From assembly GCF_000772045.1 (NCBI RefSeq), contig NZ_CP009754.1, positions 6,386,001 to 6,450,000 of the forward strand: a stretch of 64,000 bases of DNA, in the 5' to 3' direction. The position numbers and the translations under genes are program-made. Below the pieces are notes generated by a model. That model saw nothing but the letters and a program-made list of their open reading frames with translations, ran no database searches and was not told the origin of the DNA. Numbering within the stretch: the stretch's first letter is position 1; every line of letters begins with the position of its first letter. This stretch comes from Streptomyces sp. CCM_MD2014 (lineage in GTDB: Bacteria > Actinomycetota > Actinomycetes > Streptomycetales > Streptomycetaceae). Shown here one piece after another: positions 32,632-40,350 of this stretch.

Positions 32632-33906
32632 ATGAGCAACACGGTTCACTTCCAGGCGCGGGGGCGTACGGTCGTCGGCTGCACCCTGCTGGTGATCGCC
32701 CTCGGCGCGAGCGTCACCGCCTGCAGCGGCGACGCCGACCACCCGCTGTCCGCCACCCCCTACGACGCGGCCGGCCAGATCTCCTTCAACGGCCCCACGG
32801 ACGCCGGGAAGAAGGCCGATCCGGACAAACCCCTGGAGGTGGTCGCCGAGGGCGCGGACGGCCGCATCACGGACGTCACAGCCGTGGACGCGACCGGACG
32901 CTACGTCGCGGGCGAGCTGTCCGCCGACGGCGCCCGCTGGCACAGCACCTCACCCCTGGCCGCCAACGCCAGCTACACGGTGCGCGTCAGCACCGAGGAC
33001 GGCGACGGGGCGCCCGGCCGCAAGGTGCTCACCTTCGAGACCGGCAAGCCCGGCGCCAAGAAGGCCCTGGACGTCGTCTTCGGGCCCAAGGCGGGCGCGT
33101 ACGGCGTCGGCCAGCCCGTCACGGCGGAACTCAGCCAGCCGGTCAAGGACCCGGCCCAGCGGGCCATAGTGGAGCGCGCCCTGAAGGTGGACTCCACGCC
33201 CGCGGTGAAGGGCGCCTGGTACTGGGTGGACGACAAGAAGCTCCACTACCGGCCCGAGGACTACTGGCCCGCCCACGCCACCATCCAGGTCCACAGCACC
33301 CTCGACGGGATCAAGATCGGCGACCGGATGTGGGGCGGCAAGGCCAAACCCCTGAAGATCACCACGGACGACCGCGTCGTCGCCGTCACCGACGCCGCCG
33401 CGCACACGCTGACCGTCTACCAGGACGGCGAGGCGATCCGGGAGATCCCGGTCACCACCGGCAAACCCGGCTTCGAGACCCGCAACGGCGTCAAGGTCGT
33501 CCTCGGCAAGGAATCCTTCGTACGCATGCGCAGCAGCACCGTCGGCATCGCCGAGGGCTCCTCGGAGTCGTACGACCTGCCGGTCTACTGGGCCACCCGC
33601 GTGACCTGGAGCGGCGAGTACGTGCACGCCGCCCCCTGGTCCGTCGGCTCCCAGGGCATCGCCAACGTCAGCCACGGCTGCGTCGGCATGAGCACCGACG
33701 AGGCGGAGTGGTTCTTCAACACCGTCCAGGAGGGCGACCTCGTCGAGGTCGTCAACTCCGGCGGCGAAACGATGGAACCCTTCGGCAACGGCTTCGGCGA
33801 CTGGAACATGGACTGGACCAAGTGGCGCACCGGCAGCGCCCTGACGGGCACCGGCAACGCGTCGAACAACCAGGACACGGCAAGGCTGCGGCCGACGGCG
33901 GTGTAG
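32632..33906 (+). CDS. L,D-transpeptidase lipoprotein (YkuD)
   Basis: Cell-wall enzyme forming 3-3 cross-links in peptidoglycan. The 424-aa protein has a lipoprotein signal with VTAC (C31) and two Ig-like segments (about 40-250), as in mycobacterial Ldt enzymes. A YkuD catalytic domain follows (about 255-385) with H348 and C350 in VSHGCVGMS. The C-terminal tail (WNMDWTKWRTGSAL) is typical of actinobacterial Ldt. ATG at 32632 is preceded by only a weak ribosome binding site. It is a single gene between the two cytochrome oxidase operons. Confidence 0.93.
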   Translation: MSNTVHFQARGRTVVGCTLLVIALGASVTACSGDADHPLSATPYDAAGQISFNGPTDAGKKADPDKPLEVVAEGADGRITDVTAVDATGRYVAGELSADGARWHSTSPLAANASYTVRVSTEDGDGAPGRKVLTFETGKPGAKKALDVVFGPKAGAYGVGQPVTAELSQPVKDPAQRAIVERALKVDSTPAVKGAWYWVDDKKLHYRPEDYWPAHATIQVHSTLDGIKIGDRMWGGKAKPLKITTDDRVVAVTDAAAHTLTVYQDGEAIREIPVTTGKPGFETRNGVKVVLGKESFVRMRSSTVGIAEGSSESYDLPVYWATRVTWSGEYVHAAPWSVGSQGIANVSHGCVGMSTDEAEWFFNTVQEGDLVEVVNSGGETMEPFGNGFGDWNMDWTKWRTGSALTGTGNASNNQDTARLRPTAV

Positions 33907-33916
33907 CGCCCCGAAA

Positions 33917-33962
33917 GGGGCGCGGGGCTGTGTCGACATGCGGCTCCGCCGCGTGGGCGCGA
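33917..33962 (+). repeat. Dispersed repeat family A copy
   Basis: GGGGCGCGGGGCTGTGTCGA followed by CATGCGGCTCCGCCGCGTGG. The short arms GCCCC and GGGGC just before it (33909-33921) form a small hairpin. It fills the spacer between the converging ldt and receiver-like genes. Confidence 0.85.
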
Positions 33963-34011
33963 TCAACCCCCACCGGCCGGCAGCCGCCGAACAACCTCGA
34001 GAACCGAGCTT

Positions 34012-34413
34012 TCAGGCGCTCTGCAGCCTCTTCTCCCGCAGCAGCGAAGCCAGCGCACCCGCGAACTCCACCGGCTCCACCGGCGCCGTCACCGCCGCCT
34101 CCGCCCGGCTCCAGGTCGCCAGCCACGCGTCCTGCGGCCGTGCGATGAGCAGCAGCACCGGCGGGCACTGGAAGACCTCGTCCTTGATCTGGCGGCACAT
34201 GCCCATGCCGCCCATGGGCACGGCCTCGCCGTCCAGGACGCAGACGTCGATCCCGCCCTTGTCCAGCTCCTTGAGCACGGCGGCCGGGGTCGCGCACTCC
34301 ACGAACTCGACCACGGGCACGTCCGGAGCCGGCCGGCGGCCGGTCGCGAGCCGCACCTGTTCGCGGGTGTTGGAGTCGTCGCTGTAGACCAGCACGGTGG
34401 CGGTCGCCTGCAT
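34012..34413 (-). CDS. Degenerate receiver-domain protein (pseudo-receiver)
   Basis: The 133-aa protein has the alpha/beta pattern of a response-regulator receiver: ATVLVYSDDSNTREQV with acidic residues at the N-terminus and VCVLDGEAVPMGGMGMCRQI with an Asp at the phospho-acceptor position. The conserved Thr/Ser (here LLLIARPQ) and Lys (here TAPVEP) appear to be missing, and there is no output domain. GGAGGA 4 nt before the ATG supports the start. It lies just before ctaE on the other strand; a link to respiration is only positional. Confidence 0.75.
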   Translation of the reverse strand: MQATATVLVYSDDSNTREQVRLATGRRPAPDVPVVEFVECATPAAVLKELDKGGIDVCVLDGEAVPMGGMGMCRQIKDEVFQCPPVLLLIARPQDAWLATWSRAEAAVTAPVEPVEFAGALASLLREKRLQSA

Positions 34414-34600
34414 GCTTCCTCCGATACGCGGTGAGACCGGTGAAGGCTGTCGTAGCCCGTTGGGGCGGATGCTACTCCCTCGAACGCCCCGTCAGCACTG
34501 CTTCGGACAGGGCTTCGACGGGCCGTTCGATGGGCCATCCGGGCCGTACAAGCAGGGGGAACACACCGAACGGCACCCCCCGGGGTGAGGGCGGGATAAG

Positions 34601-34621
34601 CGACCGACATAATGTCGGTCG
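34601..34621 (+). promoter_or_regulatory. Perfect palindrome covering the ctaE -10 box and start codon
   Basis: CGACCGACAT, one central A, then ATGTCGGTCG: 10-bp arms without mismatch. The ATG of ctaE (34612) begins the right arm. CATAAT (34608-34613) inside is a fair -10 box, which would place the transcript start at the GTG of 34621. No ribosome binding site fits either start well. A repressor bound here would block both initiation steps, or in a longer mRNA the palindrome would sequester the start. Confidence 0.6.
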
Positions 34622-35232
34622 TGGCGACAGCAACGACAGTAGAAACCGGGCACGCGCACCCGTCGGTCAACCGGCCGAACCTCACCAGCGTCGGAACCAT
34701 CATCTGGTTGAGTTCCGAGCTGATGTTCTTCGCGGCCCTCTTCGCGATGTACTTCACCCTGCGATCGGTGACCGGCCCGGACTTCTGGTCCGAGAAGGCC
34801 GACGCGCTGAACATCCCGTTCTCCGCGACGAACACCACGATCCTGGTGCTCTCCTCCCTCACCTGCCAGCTCGGCGTGTTCGCGGCCGAGCGCGGGGACG
34901 TGAAGAAGCTCCGGATGTGGTTCATCGTCACCTTCGTGATGGGTGCGATCTTCATCGGCGGTCAGGTGTTCGAGTACACCGAGCTGGTCAAGCACGAGGG
35001 CATCTCGCTCTCGTCGGACCCGTACGGCTCGGCGTTCTACCTGACCACCGGCTTCCACGGACTGCACGTGACGGGCGGACTGATCGCCTTCCTGCTGGTC
35101 CTCGGCCGCACCTACGCGGCCCGGAGGTTCACCCACGAGCAGGCGACCGCCGCCATCGTCGTGTCCTACTACTGGCACTTCGTCGATGTGGTCTGGATCG
35201 GCCTGTTCGCCACGATCTACCTGATCAAGTAG
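34612..35232 (+). CDS. ctaE: Cytochrome c oxidase subunit III (aa3)
   Basis: Core subunit III of the aa3 oxidase, 206 aa, five to six membrane helices beginning at about residue 28 ([21 protein letters not shown]). The typical [19 protein letters not shown] and [21 protein letters not shown] segments are present. Start is uncertain between ATG 34612 and GTG 34621 because of the palindrome. It leads the operon ctaE-qcrCAB with 65 nt before qcrC, so oxidase and bc complex are made together. Confidence 0.95.
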
Positions 35233-35297
35233 TCGCGGCACGCACCCGCGCAATACCAGAAGCATCGACGCAGAAGATCCTGACACCGGGGTAATCC

Positions 35298-36107
35298 GTG
35301 AAAAAGCTCTCCGCACGACGACGCCATCCGCTGGCGGCACTCGTCGTCCTACTCCTCGCGCTGGCATGCACAGGGGGGCTGTACGCCGCGTTCGCACCCG
35401 CGAGCAAGGCGCAGGCCGATGAAACCGCCCAGTCCCTCGCCATCGACGAGGGCAAGAAGCTCTACGCCGTCGGCTGTGCCAGTTGCCACGGCACCGGAGG
35501 GCAGGGCACCACCGACGGTCCGAGCCTGGTCGGCGTCGGCGCCGCGGCCGTCGACTTCCAGGTGGGCACCGGCCGCATGCCGGCCCAGCAGCCGGGCGCG
35601 CAGGTCCCGAAGAAGAAGGTCATCTACTCCCAGGCGGAGATCGACCAGCTCGCGGCCTACATCGCCTCGCTGGGTGCCGGTCCGGCCATCCCCTCGGAGG
35701 AGAAGTACGGCCCCGAGGGCGCGGACATCGCCAAGGGCGGTGAGCTGTTCCGCACCAACTGCGCGCAGTGCCACAACTTCACCGGCAAGGGTGGCGCCCT
35801 GACGCACGGCAAGTACGCGCCGAGCCTCGAGGGTGTCGACCCGAAGCACATCTACGAGGCCATGCAGACCGGCCCGCAGAACATGCCCTCCTTCCCCGAC
35901 ACCACGCTGTCGGAGCAGAACAAGAAGGACATCATCGCCTACCTGGACGCGGTCAACAGTGACGACACCGTGGACCCGGGCGGTCTGTCGCTCGGCGGCC
36001 TCGGGCCGGTCAGCGAGGGCCTGTTCGGCTGGATCTTCGGCCTGGGAGCCTGCATCGCCGTCGCCGTGTGGGTCGCCGCTCGGACCGCAAAGGCCAAGAA
36101 GTCATGA
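35298..36107 (+). CDS. qcrC: Diheme cytochrome c subunit of the bcc complex
   Basis: Membrane-anchored cytochrome c with two heme c groups that wires the bc complex to aa3 oxidase without soluble cytochrome c. The 269-aa protein has an N-terminal membrane signal (10-33), two CxxCH sites (CASCHGTGG and CAQCHNFTG) and a C-terminal anchor (about 235-260). GTG at 35298 has a weak GGGG upstream. Its stop overlaps the qcrA start (ATGA). Confidence 0.95.
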   Translation: MKKLSARRRHPLAALVVLLLALACTGGLYAAFAPASKAQADETAQSLAIDEGKKLYAVGCASCHGTGGQGTTDGPSLVGVGAAAVDFQVGTGRMPAQQPGAQVPKKKVIYSQAEIDQLAAYIASLGAGPAIPSEEKYGPEGADIAKGGELFRTNCAQCHNFTGKGGALTHGKYAPSLEGVDPKHIYEAMQTGPQNMPSFPDTTLSEQNKKDIIAYLDAVNSDDTVDPGGLSLGGLGPVSEGLFGWIFGLGACIAVAVWVAARTAKAKKS

Positions 36108-37159
36108 GTAGCCAAGACATTCCAGAAGAGAACCTGCCGGCTGAGCAGGGCGGCACGCACGTGCCGAAGCCCGCGGACGACAAGAACCCGTTCGCGGACC
36201 CGGGGCTGCCGCCCCACGAGCACCGGATCCAGGACATCGACGAGCGGGCCGCCAAGCGGTCCGAGCGCACGGTCGCCCTGCTGTTCACGGTGTCCATGCT
36301 GGCCACCATCGGCTTCATCGCCTCGTTCGTCGCGATCCCGCAGGACAAGTCGATCTACGTCTTCCCGATCGGGCACATCAGCGCGATGAACTTCGCGCTG
36401 GGCCTGACGCTGGGCGTGGCGCTGTTCACCATCGGCGCGGGCGCCGTCCACTGGGCGCGCACCCTGATGTCCGACGAGGAGGTCGCCGACGAGCGCCACC
36501 CGATCGAGGCGGACCCCGAGACCCGTGCGAAGGTCCACGCGGACTTCAAGCAGGGCGCCAAGGAGTCGGTGATCGGCCGGCGCAAGCTGATCCGCAACAC
36601 GATGCTGGGCGCGCTCACGCTGGTGCCGCTCTCCGGCGTCGTCCTGCTGCGCGACCTCGGCCCGCTGCCCGGGACGAAGCTCCGCCACACGCTGTGGTCC
36701 AAGGGCAAGCTGCTCGTCAACATGAACACGAACGAGCCGATGCGCCCGTCGGACATCGGGGTCGGTTCCCTCACCTTCGCCAAGCCCGAGGGTCTGGAGG
36801 AGCACGACCACGACTTCCAGAACGAGATCGCCAAGGCGGCCCTGATGATCATCCGGCTGGAGCCGGACTCCATCAAGGACAAGCGCGAGCTCGAGTGGTC
36901 GCACGAGGGCATCGTGGCGTACTCGAAGATCTGCACCCACGTCGGTTGCCCGATCTCCCTGTACGAGCAGCAGACGCACCACGCGCTCTGCCCCTGCCAC
37001 CAGTCCACCTTCGACCTTTCCGACGGCGCCCGGGTCATCTTCGGTCCCGCCGGTCACCCGCTGCCGCAGCTGCGCATCGGTGTGAACGACGAGGGGTATC
37101 TCGAGGCGCTCAGCGACTTCGAGGAGCCCGTCGGTCCTGCATTCTGGGAGCGCGGATGA
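36104..37159 (+). CDS. qcrA: Rieske iron-sulfur subunit of the bcc complex
   Basis: The 351-aa Rieske protein carries the 2Fe-2S cluster that accepts electrons from menaquinol. The long N-terminal part with three membrane helices (about 59-80, 90-115 and 162-182) is typical of actinobacteria. The cluster motifs are CTHVGC (C277, H279) and CPCHQS (C296, C298, H299). ATG at 36104 overlaps the qcrC stop by 4 nt; the qcrB start overlaps its own stop in the same way. Confidence 0.95.
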   Translation: MSSQDIPEENLPAEQGGTHVPKPADDKNPFADPGLPPHEHRIQDIDERAAKRSERTVALLFTVSMLATIGFIASFVAIPQDKSIYVFPIGHISAMNFALGLTLGVALFTIGAGAVHWARTLMSDEEVADERHPIEADPETRAKVHADFKQGAKESVIGRRKLIRNTMLGALTLVPLSGVVLLRDLGPLPGTKLRHTLWSKGKLLVNMNTNEPMRPSDIGVGSLTFAKPEGLEEHDHDFQNEIAKAALMIIRLEPDSIKDKRELEWSHEGIVAYSKICTHVGCPISLYEQQTHHALCPCHQSTFDLSDGARVIFGPAGHPLPQLRIGVNDEGYLEALSDFEEPVGPAFWERG

Positions 37160-38793
37160 GTACTGCAGCCAACGACGCACCCCGCTCTCGCGGGAAGGCA
37201 CCGGCCGGCGAACGCGTCGCCGACTGGGCCGACGGCCGGCTGGGGATCTACTCCCTGGCCAAGGCCAACATGCGCAAGATCTTCCCCGACCACTGGTCGT
37301 TCATGCTGGGTGAGGTCTGCCTCTACAGCTTCATCATCATCATCCTCACGGGTGTGTACCTGACGCTGTTCTTCCACCCGTCGATGAACGAGGTCACGTA
37401 CCACGGCTCGTACGTCCCCATGCAGGGACAGCTGATGAGTGAGGCGTACAAGTCGACGCTCGACATCAGCTTCGACGTGCGCGGCGGTCTGCTGATCCGG
37501 CAGATCCACCACTGGGCGGCGATCATCTTCCTCGCCGGCATGTTCGTGCACATGATGCGCGTCTTCTTCACCGGCGCGTTCCGCAAGCCGCGTGAGATCA
37601 ACTGGCTGTTCGGCTTCCTGCTGTTCGTCCTCGGCATGTTCACCGGTTTCACCGGCTACTCGCTCCCGGACGACCTGCTCTCCGGCACCGGTGTCCGCTT
37701 CACCCAGGGCGCGATCCTGTCGATGCCGATCGTCGGCACGTACATCTCGATGTTCCTGTTCGGCGGGGAGTTCCCCGGGACCGACTTCGTCGCCCGGTTC
37801 TACTCGATCCACATCCTGCTGCTGCCGGGCATCATGCTCGGGCTCGTGGTCGGCCACCTGATCCTGGTCTTCTACCACAAGCACACCCAGTTCGCGGGCC
37901 CCGGCAAGACCAACAAGAACGTCGTCGGCATGCCGCTGCTGCCGGTGTACATGGCGAAGGCGGGAGGCTTCTTCTTCCTGGTCTTCGGTGTCATCGCGAT
38001 CGTCGCCGGCATCGCCTCGGTCAACCCGATCTGGGCCATCGGCCCCTACCGTCCGGACCAGGTGTCGACCGGCGCCCAGCCCGACTGGTACATGGGCTTC
38101 GCCGAGGGTCTGGTCCGCGCCATGCCGGGCTGGGAGATCAACTTCTGGGGTCACACGCTGGTCCTCGGCGTGTTCGTCCCGCTGGTGATCTTCGGTATCT
38201 TCCTGGCGGTCCTCGCCCTCTACCCGTTCATCGAGTCGTGGGTGACCGGGGACAAGCGCGAGCACCACATCCTGGACCGGCCGCGCAACGCCCCGACCCG
38301 TACGGCCTTCGGCGTCGCCTGGGTCACCGCGTACATGATCATGCTGATCGGTGGTGGCAACGACATCGTCGCCACGCACTTCCACCTGTCGATCAACGCG
38401 GTCACCTGGTTCGTGCGGATCGGGTTCTTCGTCGGACCGGTCATCGCGTTCGTCGTCACCAAGCGGATCTGCCTCGGCCTCCAGCGCCGGGACAAGGACA
38501 AGGTGCTGCACGGCCGCGAGTCGGGCATCATCAAGCGCCTGCCGCACGGTGAGTTCATCGAGGTCCACGAGCCGCTCAGCCAGGAGCAGCTGCACACGCT
38601 CACGGCGCACGAGCAGTACAAGCCGGCCGAGATCGGCCCCACGGTCGACGAGAACGGCGTCGAGCGCAAGGTGAAGGGCACCGAGAAGCTCCGCGCCAAG
38701 CTCAGCGAGGCCTACTACGGCGAGGAGTCGCAGATTCCGAAGCCGACCGTCGAGGAGTACAAGGAGATCACGAGCGGCCACGGCCACCACTGA
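37156..38793 (+). CDS. qcrB: Cytochrome b subunit of the bcc complex
   Basis: Menaquinol-oxidising cytochrome b with two b hemes. The 545-aa protein has about nine helices. RQIHHWAAIIFLAGMFVHMMRVFFTGAFRKPRE holds heme-ligand histidines, with the second pair in FYSIHILLLPG and VVGHLILVFYHKH. The quinol-site P(D/E)WY-like motif is GAQPDWYMGF. A long hydrophilic C-terminal tail (about 435-545) is typical of actinobacterial QcrB. Last gene of the operon; a 22-bp terminator follows. Confidence 0.96.
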   Translation: MSTAANDAPRSRGKAPAGERVADWADGRLGIYSLAKANMRKIFPDHWSFMLGEVCLYSFIIIILTGVYLTLFFHPSMNEVTYHGSYVPMQGQLMSEAYKSTLDISFDVRGGLLIRQIHHWAAIIFLAGMFVHMMRVFFTGAFRKPREINWLFGFLLFVLGMFTGFTGYSLPDDLLSGTGVRFTQGAILSMPIVGTYISMFLFGGEFPGTDFVARFYSIHILLLPGIMLGLVVGHLILVFYHKHTQFAGPGKTNKNVVGMPLLPVYMAKAGGFFFLVFGVIAIVAGIASVNPIWAIGPYRPDQVSTGAQPDWYMGFAEGLVRAMPGWEINFWGHTLVLGVFVPLVIFGIFLAVLALYPFIESWVTGDKREHHILDRPRNAPTRTAFGVAWVTAYMIMLIGGGNDIVATHFHLSINAVTWFVRIGFFVGPVIAFVVTKRICLGLQRRDKDKVLHGRESGIIKRLPHGEFIEVHEPLSQEQLHTLTAHEQYKPAEIGPTVDENGVERKVKGTEKLRAKLSEAYYGEESQIPKPTVEEYKEITSGHGHH

Positions 38794-38812
38794 CCCTCCA
38801 GCGTCGCCACAC

Positions 38813-38861
38813 CACGGTCGAAGGGCCCCGTCCGTTCCGCGGACGGGGCCCTTCGACCGTG
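38813..38861 (+). terminator. Terminator of the ctaE-qcrCAB operon
   Basis: A perfect 22-bp stem (38813-38834 with 38840-38861) around a 5-nt loop, 20 nt after the qcrB stop. Confidence 0.92.
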
Positions 38862-38934
38862 TCCGGGCTGGATAGGGTGGAAGCGCGATCCCCCGTCCAC
38901 GACTTTCCACGACACACACGATCAGGAGCGGCTC

Positions 38935-39999
38935 ATGAGCGCTGTGACCCCCGCTGGAGGCGACATCGCGGCGGGCCGCTCCTGGCCCGCCCTGCTGAAC
39001 GGACTGCTGGACGGCCGCGACCTGTCCGCGGACGACACCGCCTGGGCGCTGGACGTGATCATGCGCGGCGAGGCGACCGACGCGCAGATCGCCGCCTTCG
39101 CGGTCGGCCTGCGGTACAAGGGTGAGACCGTCGAGGAGATCTCCGGCCTGGTCCGCACCATGTACGAGCACGCCAACGTGATCGAGGTGCCGGGCGAGAC
39201 CGTCGACATCGTCGGCACCGGCGGCGACGGCGCCAAGACGGTCAACATCTCCACCATGTCCGCGATCGTCGTGGCCGGCACGGGTGCGAAGGTCGTCAAG
39301 CACGGCAACCGGGCCGCCTCCTCCGCGTCCGGCGCCTCCGACGTCCTGGAGAAGCTCGGGGTCAACCTGGAGCTGACGCCGAAGCGGGTGGCCGAGGTCG
39401 CCGAGGAGGCCGGCATCACCTTCTGCTTCGCGGTGAAGTTCCACCCGGCGCTGCGCCATGTGGCGGCGGCCCGCGGCCAGCTCGGCATCCGGACGGTGTT
39501 CAACTTCCTGGGCCCGCTGACCAATCCGGCCCGGGTGAAGGCCCAGGCGATCGGCGTCGCCCACGCCCGGATGGCACCGATCATCGCCGGCGTCTTCGCC
39601 GAGCGCGGCAACTCCTCCCTGGTCTTCCGCGGCGACGACGGCCTCGACGAGCTGACCACGACCGCCACCTCCCGGGTCTGGATCGTGCGCGACGGCCAGG
39701 TGACCGAGGAAACCTTCGACCCGCGCGACGTCGGCATCGACCTGGTGCCGGTCGAGGCGCTGCGCGGGGCCGACGCCTCCTACAACGCCGACGTCGCCCG
39801 TCGGCTGCTGGCCGGGGAGACGGGCCCCGTACGGGACGCGGTGCTGCTGAACTCGGCGGCGGCCCTGGTGGCCCTGGAGCCGGGCGCGGGGCCGCTGGCC
39901 GAACAGATCCGGGCCGGGATGGACCGGGCCGCGGAGTCGATCGACTCGGGCGCGGCCCGGCGCGTCCTGGAGCGCTGGGTGGCGGCCACCCACGCGTAG
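38935..39999 (+). CDS. trpD: Anthranilate phosphoribosyltransferase
   Basis: Transfers phosphoribosyl to anthranilate in tryptophan synthesis. The 354-aa protein has the family motifs VDIVGTGGDGAKTVNISTMSA (PRPP loop), KHGNRAASSASGASDVLE, and RTVFNFLGPLTNPA. AGGAG 7 nt upstream supports ATG at 38935. It stands alone, away from other trp genes, as in other actinobacteria. Confidence 0.94.
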   Translation: MSAVTPAGGDIAAGRSWPALLNGLLDGRDLSADDTAWALDVIMRGEATDAQIAAFAVGLRYKGETVEEISGLVRTMYEHANVIEVPGETVDIVGTGGDGAKTVNISTMSAIVVAGTGAKVVKHGNRAASSASGASDVLEKLGVNLELTPKRVAEVAEEAGITFCFAVKFHPALRHVAAARGQLGIRTVFNFLGPLTNPARVKAQAIGVAHARMAPIIAGVFAERGNSSLVFRGDDGLDELTTTATSRVWIVRDGQVTEETFDPRDVGIDLVPVEALRGADASYNADVARRLLAGETGPVRDAVLLNSAAALVALEPGAGPLAEQIRAGMDRAAESIDSGAARRVLERWVAATHA

Positions 40000-40047
40000 C
40001 CGTCCGCTCTCCTCGTGTGACGTGCGTCCCGCGATCCGGACCCCGGG

Positions 40048-40077
40048 TTGCGGGACGCCGATCACTTCCCCTAGGTT
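40048..40077 (+). promoter_or_regulatory. Promoter driving the SAM-IV riboswitch
   Basis: TTGCGG (40048-40053), 18-nt spacer and TAGGTT (40072-40077). Transcription would begin near 40084, immediately before the aptamer at 40086, which supports both calls. Confidence 0.65.
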
Positions 40078-40085
40078 TTTCGACA

Positions 40086-40203
40086 GGTCATGAGTGACAG
40101 TCATGAGGCCCCGGCCGACTGTCCGGCAACCCTCCGTCCGTGGCGGGGTGCCCCGGGTGAAGACCAGGTCGTGGACAGCAAGGTCCACGGCAAGCGCGGA
40201 CCC
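40086..40203 (+). ncRNA. SAM-IV riboswitch
   Basis: The region reads like the actinobacterial SAM-IV aptamer known to me: GGTCATGAGTGACAG at the 5' end, the core GCCCCGGCC and GTCCGGCAACCCTCCG, GGCGGGGTGCCCCGGG, then GAAGACC closing the first helix. A further stem GTCGTGGAC/GTCCACGGC follows, and CAAGCGCGGACC forms the distal pseudoknot strand. SAM-IV senses S-adenosylmethionine and normally switches off sulfur genes. A hairpin with arms GGACCCCT (40198-40205) and AGGGGTCC (40215-40222) shares bases with the aptamer 3' end, so the two would be exclusive and it may be part of the expression platform. The regulated gene starts at 40351. Confidence 0.92.
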
Positions 40204-40245
40204 CTCGCGGAACCAGGGGTCCTGGGTCGTCCGAGGGAGTCTCCC

Positions 40246-40266
40246 GTGAACCAGCGAATGCGATAG
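40246..40266 (+). CDS. Six-codon upstream ORF between the riboswitch and its gene
   Basis: GTG AAC CAG CGA ATG CGA TAG would encode M-N-Q-R-M-R. It has GAGGGAG (40233-40239) at 6-nt spacing, a better ribosome binding site than most genes here. The pyrimidine-rich tract 40281-40310 between it and the main start could pair with purine-rich Shine-Dalgarno sequences. Whether it is translated is unknown. Confidence 0.45.
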   Translation: MNQRMR

Positions 40267-40350
40267 GGCCGCGAGCCCCGCCTCCGCTCACTCTTCTCCT
40301 CTTCTCTTTCACGGCGCACATCTCCGCGCCGGTCCTCACGGGAGTCCGTC

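Noticed and set aside
37054..40188. 1044-codon minus-strand frame opposite qcrB and trpD
   Set aside because: Antisense to strongly conserved genes; composition is that of a GC shadow.
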